Shown one piece after another: positions 1 through 11,606 of a stretch of DNA of 63,680 nt. Within the stretch, counting starts at the first letter, position 1. Each line of letters begins with the position of its first letter. The translations under genes were made by a program, and so were the position numbers. The stretch is from DATEOR01 sp035273885 (GTDB lineage: Bacteria; Actinomycetota; Thermoleophilia; Gaiellales; Gaiellaceae), in assembly GCA_035273885.1 (NCBI GenBank), contig DATEOR010000007.1, forward strand, positions 1 to 63,680, read 5' to 3'. The notes below the pieces were generated by a model that saw nothing but the letters and a program-made list of their open reading frames with translations, was not told the DNA's origin and did not search any database.

Positions 1-1830
<1,830 letters not shown>

Positions 1831-1871
1831 TAGTGTCTGAAGGACGACGCTAGAGACGAAAGGACCGACTG

Positions 1872-2303
1872 ATGGCGAAGGCAAAGGACATGGTGGGCGA
1901 CGCGGTCGATACCGCACGGCCCTACGTCGAGCGGCTTGCTCAGGACGAAGAGCTGCACGACCACGTCAAGAAGGCGTACGCATCGGCTCGCTCGATCTAC
2001 GACGAGCTGCTGGGTGATCGCGGGACGACCGGCATGGCATTCAAGGTCGCGCGCGACAAGGACATTCAGAACGAGCTGAAGAAGGCCGTCGAGGAGCTCC
2101 GCAAGGCAGGCGAGCGCGCCCAGGGCAAGCAGTCCCATACGGGCCGCAACACGACCCTGCTGATGGCGGGCATCGCGCTCGGCGTCCTCTTCAACCCGGC
2201 CACCGGCCCGGACACGCGCCGCTGGCTCAAGGACAAGCTCTTCGGGCCCGAGCAGCCCTTCGACTCCGTGCCCTCCGAGGGCAACGGCGGCACCGGAAGC
2301 TAG
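1872..2303 (+). CDS. small membrane-anchored YtxH-like protein of unknown function
   Basis: 143 residues, not assigned to a pathway. Residues ~1-95 are charged and helix-rich with heptad-like spacing of hydrophobics, followed by one membrane segment (TLLMAGIALGVLFNPATGP) and a short tail that contains a WLKDKLFG motif. One transmembrane helix next to a charged helical region and the NPATGPDTRRWLKDKL motif recall YtxH/general-stress-type proteins, but here the helix is central rather than N-terminal, so this is a resemblance only. A GAAAGG ribosome-binding sequence lies ~9 bases before the ATG. It follows lon and converges on the LytM gene with 6 bases between stops. Confidence 0.75.
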   Translation: MAKAKDMVGDAVDTARPYVERLAQDEELHDHVKKAYASARSIYDELLGDRGTTGMAFKVARDKDIQNELKKAVEELRKAGERAQGKQSHTGRNTTLLMAGIALGVLFNPATGPDTRRWLKDKLFGPEQPFDSVPSEGNGGTGS

Positions 2304-2309
2304 CTCGGA

Positions 2310-3752
2310 CTAGCCCGCGTCGTTCCCGGTGAATCCGGGCGACGCATAGACGATCTTCGGCCCCGGCGGGCCCTCTCCAAAGAGCGGCTCGCCGGTGAGC
2401 ACTCCCTCGAACCCGGCCGGATCGAGGCCGGAGACGGCCGAGATGTCATCGGCCTGCAGGAGGACCGCGGCGGGTGGCGGCGCCTTCTTCCCGGGCGGCG
2501 TCCAACCCGTGGCGTCGAAGTTCGCGTCGTCGAGGCGCTGCCAGGCCAGAAGGTACGGATACGGGTCGATGACACCGTCGTAGCCCATGCCGAGGAGCGC
2601 AGCCGGGTGGAGCTCGAAGTGCAGGTGCGTCGGCGTCCCGGCGGCGTCTCCCGTTGCACCGACGAATCCGATCACGTCGCCTGCCTTTACCTGCGCGCCG
2701 TCCCGCGCCAGCGGGGTGTAGGCCGAGAGGTGGGCGTAGTAGAACTCGTTCCCCTGCAGGTCGCGGAGCCAGAAGCGGTTGCCGCCGATGGTGTTCCAGC
2801 CGACGAGGAAGAGTGTTCCGTCCGTGACCGCGAGGACGGGGGCGCCGAGGGGGGCGAAGATGTCGTTGCCGTGATGCCAGCCCGTGTCGGCGCGCGAGGC
2901 CCCGAAGTCGTCCGAGAACGAGGACGGCCCGTAGACCGGGAAGACGTAGCCGCCGGCGGTCAGGTGCGGCCGCACGCCCGACGGCGGGCTCTGCACCGGA
3001 GGAGGCGCCGCGGGCGAAGCTCCGACCGGAGGCGGCGAGGGCTCGTGGTGATGGGACGACGGCGGGCTCGTAGGCGGTGAGCTCGGCGGCGGAGGCGCGA
3101 CAGCCTTCGGGGCGGTCGCGGCGGCCTCGGCGTAGCCGACGAAGATCTCTGTTCCGGGCGGCAGGCCGCCGTGCGCGGCGGTGAGGTGGACGTGAAGGCC
3201 GACCACGAAGCCGCGATGGCCGCGCCGCTGGGTGGTGTTCTGGTCCGTGACCGCCTGCTCGAGCGCGATCGCGTACCCCCAGTCTCCCAACGTGATCTTC
3301 GCGTTCGGCGTCGCGGCGACGCTCGCACCGAGGACGACGAGATTCGTCACGCCGGAACCGGAGAGGTCGCCCCCGGCACTCGACGGCGACGCGCGCGAGA
3401 CGGACTTGGACGTGATCGCGTCGGCGGTCACCTCGCCGCCGAAGAGCGAGACCGAGCCGACGTGCACGACTCCACGCCCGACCGCCCGGTCGTCCTCGAC
3501 AGTGCCGTTCGTCCCGCCCGTGATTGCGCCGGTCGTCACCGCGCCGTCCCCGTAGGACCAGCTGACGAGGGACGCGGCCGACGCGGGCGGCGAGGAGATG
3601 GAGCCGGCGGACGCAGGCGTCTTGCCGGGCACGATCACTCTGACGCCGAAGGCGCTCGCCGAGGAGGCGGGCGAAGGCACCACCGCTCCCGAGGAGCCGG
3701 CGGAGACGAGCGAAACGAGAAGCAGAGCCCCTAGGACGACCCGCAAGCGCAC
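2310..3752 (-). CDS. secreted M23 (LytM) family peptidoglycan endopeptidase
   Basis: Exported zinc peptidase predicted to cut peptide cross-links in cell-wall peptidoglycan. Residues 1-23 form a signal peptide (MRLRVVLGALLLVSLVSAG). Residues ~40-210 are a Gly/Thr/Val-rich beta domain reminiscent of 'choice-of-anchor' surface domains. Residues ~213-260 are a Pro/Ser/His-rich linker, and ~265-400 the M23 domain. Zinc ligands are visible: H293 and D297 in HHGND, and H378 in HLHF, with H341 (YYAHLS) and H376 as catalytic histidines. All family residues are present, so it is probably an active enzyme rather than a degenerate LytM activator. GTG start; a TAACCT hexamer sits 7 nt upstream, suggesting leaderless transcription. 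Confidence 0.9.
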   Translation of the reverse strand: MRLRVVLGALLLVSLVSAGSSGAVVPSPASSASAFGVRVIVPGKTPASAGSISSPPASAASLVSWSYGDGAVTTGAITGGTNGTVEDDRAVGRGVVHVGSVSLFGGEVTADAITSKSVSRASPSSAGGDLSGSGVTNLVVLGASVAATPNAKITLGDWGYAIALEQAVTDQNTTQRRGHRGFVVGLHVHLTAAHGGLPPGTEIFVGYAEAAATAPKAVAPPPPSSPPTSPPSSHHHEPSPPPVGASPAAPPPVQSPPSGVRPHLTAGGYVFPVYGPSSFSDDFGASRADTGWHHGNDIFAPLGAPVLAVTDGTLFLVGWNTIGGNRFWLRDLQGNEFYYAHLSAYTPLARDGAQVKAGDVIGFVGATGDAAGTPTHLHFELHPAALLGMGYDGVIDPYPYLLAWQRLDDANFDATGWTPPGKKAPPPAAVLLQADDISAVSGLDPAGFEGVLTGEPLFGEGPPGPKIVYASPGFTGNDAG

Positions 3753-3759
3753 GAGTCAG

Positions 3760-3765
3760 AGGTTA
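3760..3765 (-). promoter_or_regulatory. -10 element of a probable leaderless promoter (M23 gene)
   Basis: On the minus strand TAACCT lies 7 nt before the GTG of the M23 endopeptidase. This matches the TANNNT-N6/7-start pattern seen repeatedly in the window. No -35 hexamer is obvious. Confidence 0.45.
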
Positions 3766-3796
3766 GCGCTGCCCGCGGCTCGATTGCTATCGGTCA

Positions 3797-3802
3797 TATT
3801 CT
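3797..3802 (+). promoter_or_regulatory. -10 element of a probable leaderless promoter (acsA)
   Basis: TATTCT is followed by exactly six bases (GCGGCC) and then the ATG of the acetyl-CoA synthetase gene. No Shine-Dalgarno sequence fits in this space, so the transcript probably starts at or near the A of ATG. Confidence 0.55.
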
Positions 3803-3808
3803 GCGGCC

Positions 3809-5784
<1,976 letters not shown>

Positions 5785-5788
<4 letters not shown>

Positions 5789-6171
5789 TCGGCGTCCAGG
5801 CCGCGGGCGAAAGCGCGGAAGCGTTCGCGGGCAGCTTCGTCCGGACCAAGCGGCGTGTCGTCGGCCAGCCCGGGGTCGGCGGCGACGTCGCGTGCGACCG
5901 CGCGGATCTCGTCCTCGACGGCCTTACGGTGAGCGGGATCCAGGAGCAGCTCGTCGATCCACGTGCGCGAGCCCTCGTTGGTGACGTCGTGGTCGACGAG
6001 CAGCGAGCCGAGCAGGATGCCGGCGCGCACGTAGGCGAACGTGCGAAAGGCAAGCTGACGGCGCGGCGAATCGACGAGCGCCGCGATCCCGGGATCTTCC
6101 GCCTGCAGGCGCGCGACGAGCTCCCCGATCGGCTCGTCCACGAGAGGAAGCCAGAAATCCTCCTCGGCCAT
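5785..6171 (-). CDS. hypothetical acidic helical protein
   Basis: 128 residues, not recognised. It is acidic, soluble and apparently all-helical, without signal peptide, membrane helix or cysteine cluster. Codon use is typical of the neighbourhood (G/C third positions), and the start is supported by a TAAACT hexamer six bases before the ATG. Its stop overlaps the acsA stop by four bases (CTAG), and the TauE/SafE half-gene lies 19 bases upstream in the same direction. No motif suggests a function. Confidence 0.7.
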
Positions 6172-6177
6172 GCTCGA

Positions 6178-6183
6178 AGTTTA
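6178..6183 (-). promoter_or_regulatory. -10 element of a probable leaderless promoter
   Basis: TAAACT on the minus strand followed by six bases and the ATG of the 128-residue hypothetical protein. Confidence 0.45.
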
Positions 6184-6190
6184 GGCCGAC

Positions 6191-6553
6191 CTAGCGGCGC
6201 GCTGTCCACGCAAGCCGCGCGGCGATCACAAGGAGCAGGCAGGCGAAGAGTCTCTCGAGGACGCCTTCGCTGAGCCAGGTGGCGAGCGCGACGCCGCCCG
6301 CAACTCCACCGGCGGACGCGACCCCGATGACGAGAGCCGGCCGCCAGCGCACGTTGCCATAGCGGTTCTGCTGCCAGGCCCCCACCGCGACGACCGGGAT
6401 GATCGCGGCGAGCGACGTCGCCTCGGCGGAGAGGTGCGAGAGCCCGACCACGAGCGAGAGCGTCGGCACGAAGAGGACCCCGCCGCCGACCCCGAACATG
6501 CCCGAGAGGACGCCGGCGGTGAACCCGAGGATGAGCGCGAAAACCACCGTCAT
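6191..6553 (-). CDS. TauE/SafE-type permease, C-terminal half as a separate gene
   Basis: 120 residues with about four hydrophobic segments. It corresponds to the second inverted repeat of TauE/SafE anion exporters (sulfite, sulfoacetate and similar). The repeat signature GMFGVGGGVLFVP sits at residues ~19-31. Whole TauE/SafE proteins are about 240-270 residues with two such repeats; here each repeat has its own gene. The ATG overlaps the stop of the upstream half by four bases (ATGA), which favours coupled translation of both halves. It contains no in-frame stop and no decay, so it looks functional. Substrate unknown. Confidence 0.85.
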   Translation of the reverse strand: MTVVFALILGFTAGVLSGMFGVGGGVLFVPTLSLVVGLSHLSAEATSLAAIIPVVAVGAWQQNRYGNVRWRPALVIGVASAGGVAGGVALATWLSEGVLERLFACLLLVIAARLAWTARR

Positions 6554-6918
6554 CCGATGAAGAGCCGCACCGCGACGGCGACGAGGACGAGACTGAAGAG
6601 CAAGGTCAGGACGCGGGTCGGCACCTTCTGCTGCGCCCAGGTCCCGAAAAACGTACCGATCATCGCCGGAAAGCCGACCAGCGCCGCGTCGGGCCAGCTC
6701 ACCTCGCCGAGTGCGCCGTACACGGCCATGCCGAAGAGCGATGTGAGCCCGATCGCAGCGAGCGAGGTGCCCGTCGCCCAGCGTGTCGAGTAGCCGAGCA
6801 GCAGGATGAGGAGCGGCACCACGACGACCCCGCCGCCGACGCCGAAGAGCGCGCTGAAGAATCCGGCCGAGAGCCCGATCGCGGGTAGCGCGACGACCGG
6901 GCGGACTCTCCAGCTCAC
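6550..6918 (-). CDS. TauE/SafE-type permease, N-terminal half as a separate gene
   Basis: 122 residues with about four hydrophobic segments and the repeat signature ALFGVGGGVVVVPLL near residues 24-38. It matches the first repeat of TauE/SafE permeases, inner-membrane exporters of small organosulfur or sulfite anions. A TGA stop follows residue 122 and the second half begins at once in another frame (ATGA). A single intact ancestral gene would need one frameshift to be restored, so this is either a true two-subunit transporter or a fresh split. The GTG start lies six bases from a TAGGAT hexamer shared, on the other strand, with otsB. Confidence 0.85.
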   Translation of the reverse strand: MSWRVRPVVALPAIGLSAGFFSALFGVGGGVVVVPLLILLLGYSTRWATGTSLAAIGLTSLFGMAVYGALGEVSWPDAALVGFPAMIGTFFGTWAQQKVPTRVLTLLFSLVLVAVAVRLFIG

Positions 6919-6923
6919 GCTCG

Positions 6924-6930
6924 TATCCTA
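6924..6930. promoter_or_regulatory. overlapping divergent -10 elements (TauE half / otsB)
   Basis: The seven bases TATCCTA read TATCCT toward otsB and TAGGAT toward the TauE/SafE gene. Each hexamer lies exactly six bases before its GTG start codon. The whole divergent gap is only 17 bases, so the two promoters must share DNA and both messages would be leaderless. Confidence 0.55.
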
Positions 6931-6935
6931 GTGCG

Positions 6936-7646
6936 GTGGATCTACTGGCCCCCTTCCGCGAGGCGCCCGAGGAGGCCGCTCTCCTCTTCGATGTCGACGG
7001 TACGCTCGCGCCGATCGCACCGCGGCCGGAGCTCGCGCGGGTGCCCGGCGAAACTCGCGTCGAGCTCGAGCGCCTGGCCGGCTCCTACCTGCTCGTGGCG
7101 TGCATCAGCGGCCGGGCGGGCGCGGAGGCGGCGAGGCTCGTGGGCGTGGGCGGGATCCGCTACGTCGGGAACCACGGCCTCGAGCTGGACGAGCGTGCCG
7201 CGGAGCTCACGGCACAGATCGCGGCGTTCCGGGACTCGGTCGCGCTGCCGGTCGAAGACAAGGGCCTCTCGCTCTCCTACCACTACCGGGAGGCCGAGGA
7301 CGAGGAGGCCGCGCGCGCCGAGCTGGAGGAGATCGCCGAGCGCGCCCGCGCAAGGGGGCTCGACCCGCGCTGGGGCCGCAAGGTTCTCGAGATCCGGCCG
7401 CCGGTCGCGGCCGACAAGGGAACCGCCGTCCGGGCGCTCCTCGCGTCAGTTCCGGCCCGCCTCGGGCTGTACGCGGGCGACGACACGACCGACCTCGATG
7501 CCTTTGAGGGTCTCACCGACGCGGGCCTCGACCATGCCGTGCGTATCGCCGTGGAATCGGACGAAGGGCCCCGAGAGCTGCCCGCGGCGGCCGACGTGAT
7601 CGTCGCCGGCCCCGAAGCGCTCGGGCGTCTCCTGCGCACGCTCTAG
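6936..7646 (+). CDS. otsB: trehalose-6-phosphate phosphatase
   Basis: HAD-superfamily phosphatase that removes phosphate from trehalose 6-phosphate, the last step of OtsA/OtsB trehalose synthesis (osmoprotection, stress). 236 residues. HAD motif I is D19-V-D21-G-T; motif II SGRAG near residue 59, and motif IV GDDTTDLDAF near residue 188 are all present, as is the family pattern GNHGLEL. The GTG start at 6936 is preferred over the GTG at 6931 because a TATCCT hexamer sits exactly six bases before it. No otsA lies in the window, so the synthase is encoded elsewhere. Confidence 0.9.
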   Translation: MDLLAPFREAPEEAALLFDVDGTLAPIAPRPELARVPGETRVELERLAGSYLLVACISGRAGAEAARLVGVGGIRYVGNHGLELDERAAELTAQIAAFRDSVALPVEDKGLSLSYHYREAEDEEAARAELEEIAERARARGLDPRWGRKVLEIRPPVAADKGTAVRALLASVPARLGLYAGDDTTDLDAFEGLTDAGLDHAVRIAVESDEGPRELPAAADVIVAGPEALGRLLRTL

Positions 7647-7683
7647 CGTTTCGCTCCACACAAAGCCCGGTAATACTCGCTTC

Positions 7684-8574
7684 GTGCGCTTTCGCAAGGG
7701 AGCAAAACTCGATCCCGGCCAGGTCAGGGACGTCCGGGGGCGAAGCCTGGGCGGTGGCGGCCTCGCCATGGGCGGCGGGGGGATCGGCATCGCCATCCTC
7801 GTCATCTACCTGCTCGTGTCCGCGCTGTCGGGAGGCGGAGCCAGCCTCCCGGGCCAGCTCAGCCCTCTGGACAACCAGCGCATCGGGGAGGACGCGGCTC
7901 CATCGCAGGTCTCACAGGAGTGCAAGACCGGCGAAGATGCGAACCAGCGCGAGGACTGCCGCATCGTGGCCGTCGTGAACAGCGTCCAGAAGTTCTGGGA
8001 CGGGGTCTTCACGAGCAGCGGCGAGAACTACCAGTACGTCGACACCGTCTTCTTCACCGACCAGGTCGGCACCGGCTGCGGCAACGCCACATCGCAGGTC
8101 GGCCCCTTCTACTGTCCGGCGGACAAGCTCGTCTACATCGACCTCGGCTTCTTCGACGAACTCTCGCAGTTCGGCGCGGAGGACACGCCGTTCGTCGAGG
8201 CCTATGTCATCGCCCACGAGTACGGACACCACGTCCAGGACATGCTCGGCGTGCTGAACCGGATCGGAAACGACACGCAGGGCCCCGAGAGCCGCGCGGT
8301 GCGCTCGGAGCTACAGGCCGACTGCTACGCAGGGGTGTGGGCGGCGCACGCGACCGAGACCGGCCTCATCGTCGGCCTGACCCAGCAGGACATCAACAGC
8401 GGTCTCGACGCCGCGGCGGCGATCGGCGACGACCGCATCCAGGAGAAGACGCAGGGCCAGGTGAATCCCGAAACGTTCACCCACGGCACGTCCGAGCAGC
8501 GCCGCCGCTGGTTCTCGCGCGGCTACGAGACCGGCAAGCCGGCCGAGTGCGACACCTTCACCGGCTCGATCTAG
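7684..8574 (+). CDS. neutral zinc metallopeptidase (YpfJ/PF04228 type)
   Basis: 296 residues. A basic N-terminus and Gly-rich stretch (residues ~20-34) precede one membrane helix (~32-50), so the catalytic domain probably faces outside. The HExxH zinc motif is H178-E-Y-G-H182, with a further conserved QADCYAG motif, and four cysteines at ~80-144 that may pair. This matches the 'putative neutral zinc metallopeptidase' family, whose substrates are not established. The GTG start follows an imperfect -10 (AATACT) six bases upstream. Its 3' end overlaps the convergent decarboxylase gene by 17 bases. Confidence 0.88.
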   Translation: MRFRKGAKLDPGQVRDVRGRSLGGGGLAMGGGGIGIAILVIYLLVSALSGGGASLPGQLSPLDNQRIGEDAAPSQVSQECKTGEDANQREDCRIVAVVNSVQKFWDGVFTSSGENYQYVDTVFFTDQVGTGCGNATSQVGPFYCPADKLVYIDLGFFDELSQFGAEDTPFVEAYVIAHEYGHHVQDMLGVLNRIGNDTQGPESRAVRSELQADCYAGVWAAHATETGLIVGLTQQDINSGLDAAAAIGDDRIQEKTQGQVNPETFTHGTSEQRRRWFSRGYETGKPAECDTFTGSI

Positions 8575-9874
8575 CCGCTTCCTGAAGCGCGGCCCAGGCG
8601 CGGCGCACGTCGTCCTCGGTCGTGCGCGCGTTGCCGATCGCGAGCCTGAGAACCAGCCGCCCGTCGAGGCGCGTCTGGCTGAGGAACGCCTCGCCGCTTC
8701 GGTTCACGCGCTCGAGGATCGCCGCGTTCTCGTCGTCCGAGGCCTCCCGCCGGAAGCAGACGACGGAGAGCGCATGCGGCGCCGCGATCTCCCAGCCCGG
8801 CTCCTCTTCGATCCAGGAGGCGAAGAGCTGAGCGAGGCGCACGTGCTCGCGGATGAGGGCCTGCAGGCCGTCGCGCCCGTAGCAGCGCAGCACCGCCCAG
8901 AGCTTGAGCCCGCGGAAGCGGCGGCCGAGGGCCGGCCCGTAGTCCTTCAGGTCGGTGACCGTCCCCTCGCGCTCCGGCATGTATTCGGGGCTCGCGCTGA
9001 ACGCGCGGAAGACCACATCGGGGCGGCGTGTCCAAAAGCACGAGCAGTCCATCGGCGTGAAGAGCCATTTGTGAGGGTTGACCACGATCGAGTCGGCGAG
9101 CTCGGCGCCGTCGAGTGTCCAGCGGAGCTCCTCGCACACCGCGGCCGAGCCCGCGTAGGCGGCGTCGAGGTGGAGCCAGGCCCCGGCTTGCTCGCAGAGA
9201 GCGGCGATCTCCCGCACCGGGTCGACGGAGGTCGTCGACGTCGTGCCCGCCGTCGGCACGACCGCGGCCGCGCCTTCGATCTCCTCCTCGAGCGCGTCGA
9301 CACGCATCCGGTAGTCGCCGTCCACCGGGACGAAGCGGCACTCGAGCCCGAGCAGCCGGGCGCCCTTCTCGACGGAGAAGTTCGCGTGCTCGGAGGTGAG
9401 GACGTGCCCGCCCGGCACGAGCTCCCGCGCCGCGGCGAGGGCGACGATCGTTGCCGTCGAGGCCGTGTCGTCGATATGGCCGTGCAGCCCCTCCGGAAGC
9501 CCGAGCAGCTGCGCCAGCCAGTCGAGTGCAAGCTCCTCGACCTCGGTCGCGGCCGGAGACGTCGTCCAGAGCATCGCGTTCACGTTCAGCGCGGCGACGA
9601 TCAGCTCGGCGAGGATTCCCGGCTCCGAGCCGGTGTTGGCGAAATAGCCGAAGAATCGCGGATGGTTCCAGTGCGTGATGCCCGGCAGAACGGCCGCGTC
9701 GAGATCGCGCAAGATCGCCTCGAAGGGCTCGCCCTGCTCCGGAGGAGAGGCGGAGAGCTTCGAGCGCACCTCCCCCGGGGACACCTTCGAGGCCACCGGC
9801 AGCTCGCTGACGTGCTCGAGATATGCGGCCACCCAGTCGAGCGCCGCCTGGCCGTCGCCGCGGAAGTCGCTCAC
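8558..9874 (-). CDS. PLP-dependent aromatic-L-amino-acid decarboxylase family protein
   Basis: 438 residues, cytosolic group II decarboxylase (fold type I). The PLP lysine is K269 in NPHKWLF, with the upstream LHLDAAYAG motif carrying the aspartate that contacts the pyridine nitrogen. Full length compared with bacterial aromatic-amino-acid decarboxylases (~450-480). Substrate (Trp, Phe, Tyr or a related amino acid) cannot be fixed from sequence alone. The GTG start overlaps the polX stop (GTGA), so the gene is second in a polX-decarboxylase unit with no evident functional link. Confidence 0.9.
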   Translation of the reverse strand: MSDFRGDGQAALDWVAAYLEHVSELPVASKVSPGEVRSKLSASPPEQGEPFEAILRDLDAAVLPGITHWNHPRFFGYFANTGSEPGILAELIVAALNVNAMLWTTSPAATEVEELALDWLAQLLGLPEGLHGHIDDTASTATIVALAAARELVPGGHVLTSEHANFSVEKGARLLGLECRFVPVDGDYRMRVDALEEEIEGAAAVVPTAGTTSTTSVDPVREIAALCEQAGAWLHLDAAYAGSAAVCEELRWTLDGAELADSIVVNPHKWLFTPMDCSCFWTRRPDVVFRAFSASPEYMPEREGTVTDLKDYGPALGRRFRGLKLWAVLRCYGRDGLQALIREHVRLAQLFASWIEEEPGWEIAAPHALSVVCFRREASDDENAAILERVNRSGEAFLSQTRLDGRLVLRLAIGNARTTEDDVRRAWAALQEAARSSR

Positions 9875-11589
9875 GGCTTCTTCATCAACTTCTTGACGTC
9901 ACGCCACGGTCGCGCGTTCACGATCTGGTCGGGGCCGATCCATGCACGCCTGGCTTGGGCGACGCCGAGCCGCATGTTCGCGAGCTCGTGCGTGCGATGC
10001 GCGTCGGTCGAGATGACGAGCATCACCCCGGCCTCGGCGGCCGCCCGGGCATGGTTGTCGTCGAGGTCGAGCCGATCGGGCTGGCAGTTGATCTCCAGGA
10101 ACGTCCCGGTCTCGACGGCCTTCTCGAGCAGCGCCTCGAAGTCCACGTCGTAGGGGTCGCGGCGGTTGATCTTTCGTCCCGTCGGGTGGCCGATGCAGTC
10201 GACGTGCGGGTTCTCCATCGCGGCCTGGATGCGCCGCGTCAGCTCCTCGCGCGTCCGGTCGAAGCCCGAATGGACGGACGCCATCACCCAGTCCAGGCCG
10301 GCCAGCACGTCGTCCGGAGTCTCCAGGGAGCCGTCCGCGCGGATGTCGACCTCGATCCCGCGCAGAATCTGCAGGCCCTTCGTCCGGCCGCCGACCTCCG
10401 CGATCTCCTCGGCCTGCTGCTCGAGCCGCCCGTCGCGGAGCCGCCGCCCGTGGTCGCAGACGGCGAGATAGGTGCGGCCGAGGCTCTTGGCCGCCGCGAC
10501 CATCTCGTCCAGGGAAGCGCGCCCGTCCGACCACGTGGTGTGGAAATGGAGATCGCCGTGAATGTCGGCCAGCTCGACGAGCTGCGGAAGCTTTCCGTCG
10601 CGCGCAGCCTGGAGCTCGCCGCGGTTTTCACGGAGCTCCGGCGGGATCCAGCTGTAGCCGAGGAAGTCGTAGAGCTCCTCCTCGGTGGAGGCGGTGAAGA
10701 CCTCGTCCGTCTCCGTGTTCTTCACGCCGTACTCCGAGATCGAGAGCCCGCGCGTAACCGCCTCCTCCCGCATCGCGACGTTGTGAGCCTTCGAGCCCGT
10801 GAAGTGCTGGAGCAGGTTTCCGTAGCTCTCCGGCGGCACCACGCGCAGGTCGAAGCGAAGGCCGTCGTGCGAGACCACGGTCGCCTTCGTCCCTCCGTGG
10901 GCGACCACCTCGGCGACCCAGGGCTGCGCGACGAAGTGGGCGGTCAGGGCAGCGGGGTCGTCGGCGGTGGCGATGATGTCCAGGTCGCGCACGGTCTCGC
11001 GGCGGCGGCGAACGCTTCCGGCTTCCGAAACGTGACGGGCGGACGGGTGCGAGCGGAGCTCTTCCAGAGCGTCGTCCACCGCAGGGAGCACACGGCCGAG
11101 CAGCGTCTTCTGCTCGATCGCCTTCTTCGGCTTCGCGAGCGAAGCGAGCACCTTCTCCTGGGTCTTCGGCCCGAGTCCCTGCACCTCGGCGAGCCGGCCC
11201 TGCTCGGCGACAGCCCGAAGGTCGTCCGACGACTGCACGCCGAGCTCGACCCAGAGCTTGCGCGCCGTCTTCGGACCGAGACCGGGGACGTGCATCACGT
11301 CGACGAGCCCCGTCGGAAGCTTGTCGCGGAGCTTGGCGAGCGCGGCCATGTCGCCGGTCTCCGTGTACTCGACGATCTTCCCCTCGATCGTCGCCCCGAT
11401 CCCGGAGAGGCGCGTCGCCTTCTTGTCCAGGGCCAGCTGGGCGACCGGGACGGCCGACTCGCGAATGCGCGTCGCAGCGCGGCGATAGGCGCTCAGGCGA
11501 AAGGCGTCGGCTCCGTCGAGCTCGAGCAGGTCGGCAAGGAGCTCGAACTGCTCGGCCAGCTGGGCATTCGAGGGCAGCGTCTGGGCCAC
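9871..11589 (-). CDS. polX: PolX-type DNA polymerase beta / PHP exonuclease
   Basis: 572-residue repair polymerase. Domains in order: helix-hairpin-helix 8-kDa-like region (1-~140, with VPGLGPKTA and VQGLGPKTQ HhH motifs), nucleotidyltransferase palm with GSVRR and catalytic D202, D204 and D247, and a C-terminal PHP domain (~340-572) with H348-F-H350 and further metal ligands (CDHG, HSGFD, IGHPTG, STDAH). In known bacterial PolX enzymes the PHP domain gives 3'-5' exonuclease activity and the protein works in base-excision repair. All catalytic residues are seen here. The GTG start has TATCAT six bases before it. Confidence 0.95.
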   Translation of the reverse strand: MAQTLPSNAQLAEQFELLADLLELDGADAFRLSAYRRAATRIRESAVPVAQLALDKKATRLSGIGATIEGKIVEYTETGDMAALAKLRDKLPTGLVDVMHVPGLGPKTARKLWVELGVQSSDDLRAVAEQGRLAEVQGLGPKTQEKVLASLAKPKKAIEQKTLLGRVLPAVDDALEELRSHPSARHVSEAGSVRRRRETVRDLDIIATADDPAALTAHFVAQPWVAEVVAHGGTKATVVSHDGLRFDLRVVPPESYGNLLQHFTGSKAHNVAMREEAVTRGLSISEYGVKNTETDEVFTASTEEELYDFLGYSWIPPELRENRGELQAARDGKLPQLVELADIHGDLHFHTTWSDGRASLDEMVAAAKSLGRTYLAVCDHGRRLRDGRLEQQAEEIAEVGGRTKGLQILRGIEVDIRADGSLETPDDVLAGLDWVMASVHSGFDRTREELTRRIQAAMENPHVDCIGHPTGRKINRRDPYDVDFEALLEKAVETGTFLEINCQPDRLDLDDNHARAAAEAGVMLVISTDAHRTHELANMRLGVAQARRAWIGPDQIVNARPWRDVKKLMKKP

Positions 11590-11595
11590 CCGGCG

Positions 11596-11601
11596 ATGAT
11601 A
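11596..11601 (-). promoter_or_regulatory. -10 element of polX within a 17-bp divergent gap
   Basis: TATCAT (minus strand) then six bases and the polX GTG. On the plus strand the same bases form the weaker GATGAT hexamer (11595-11600) that is six bases from the GTG of the divergent glycosyltransferase. Confidence 0.5.
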
Positions 11602-11606
11602 CGCGG

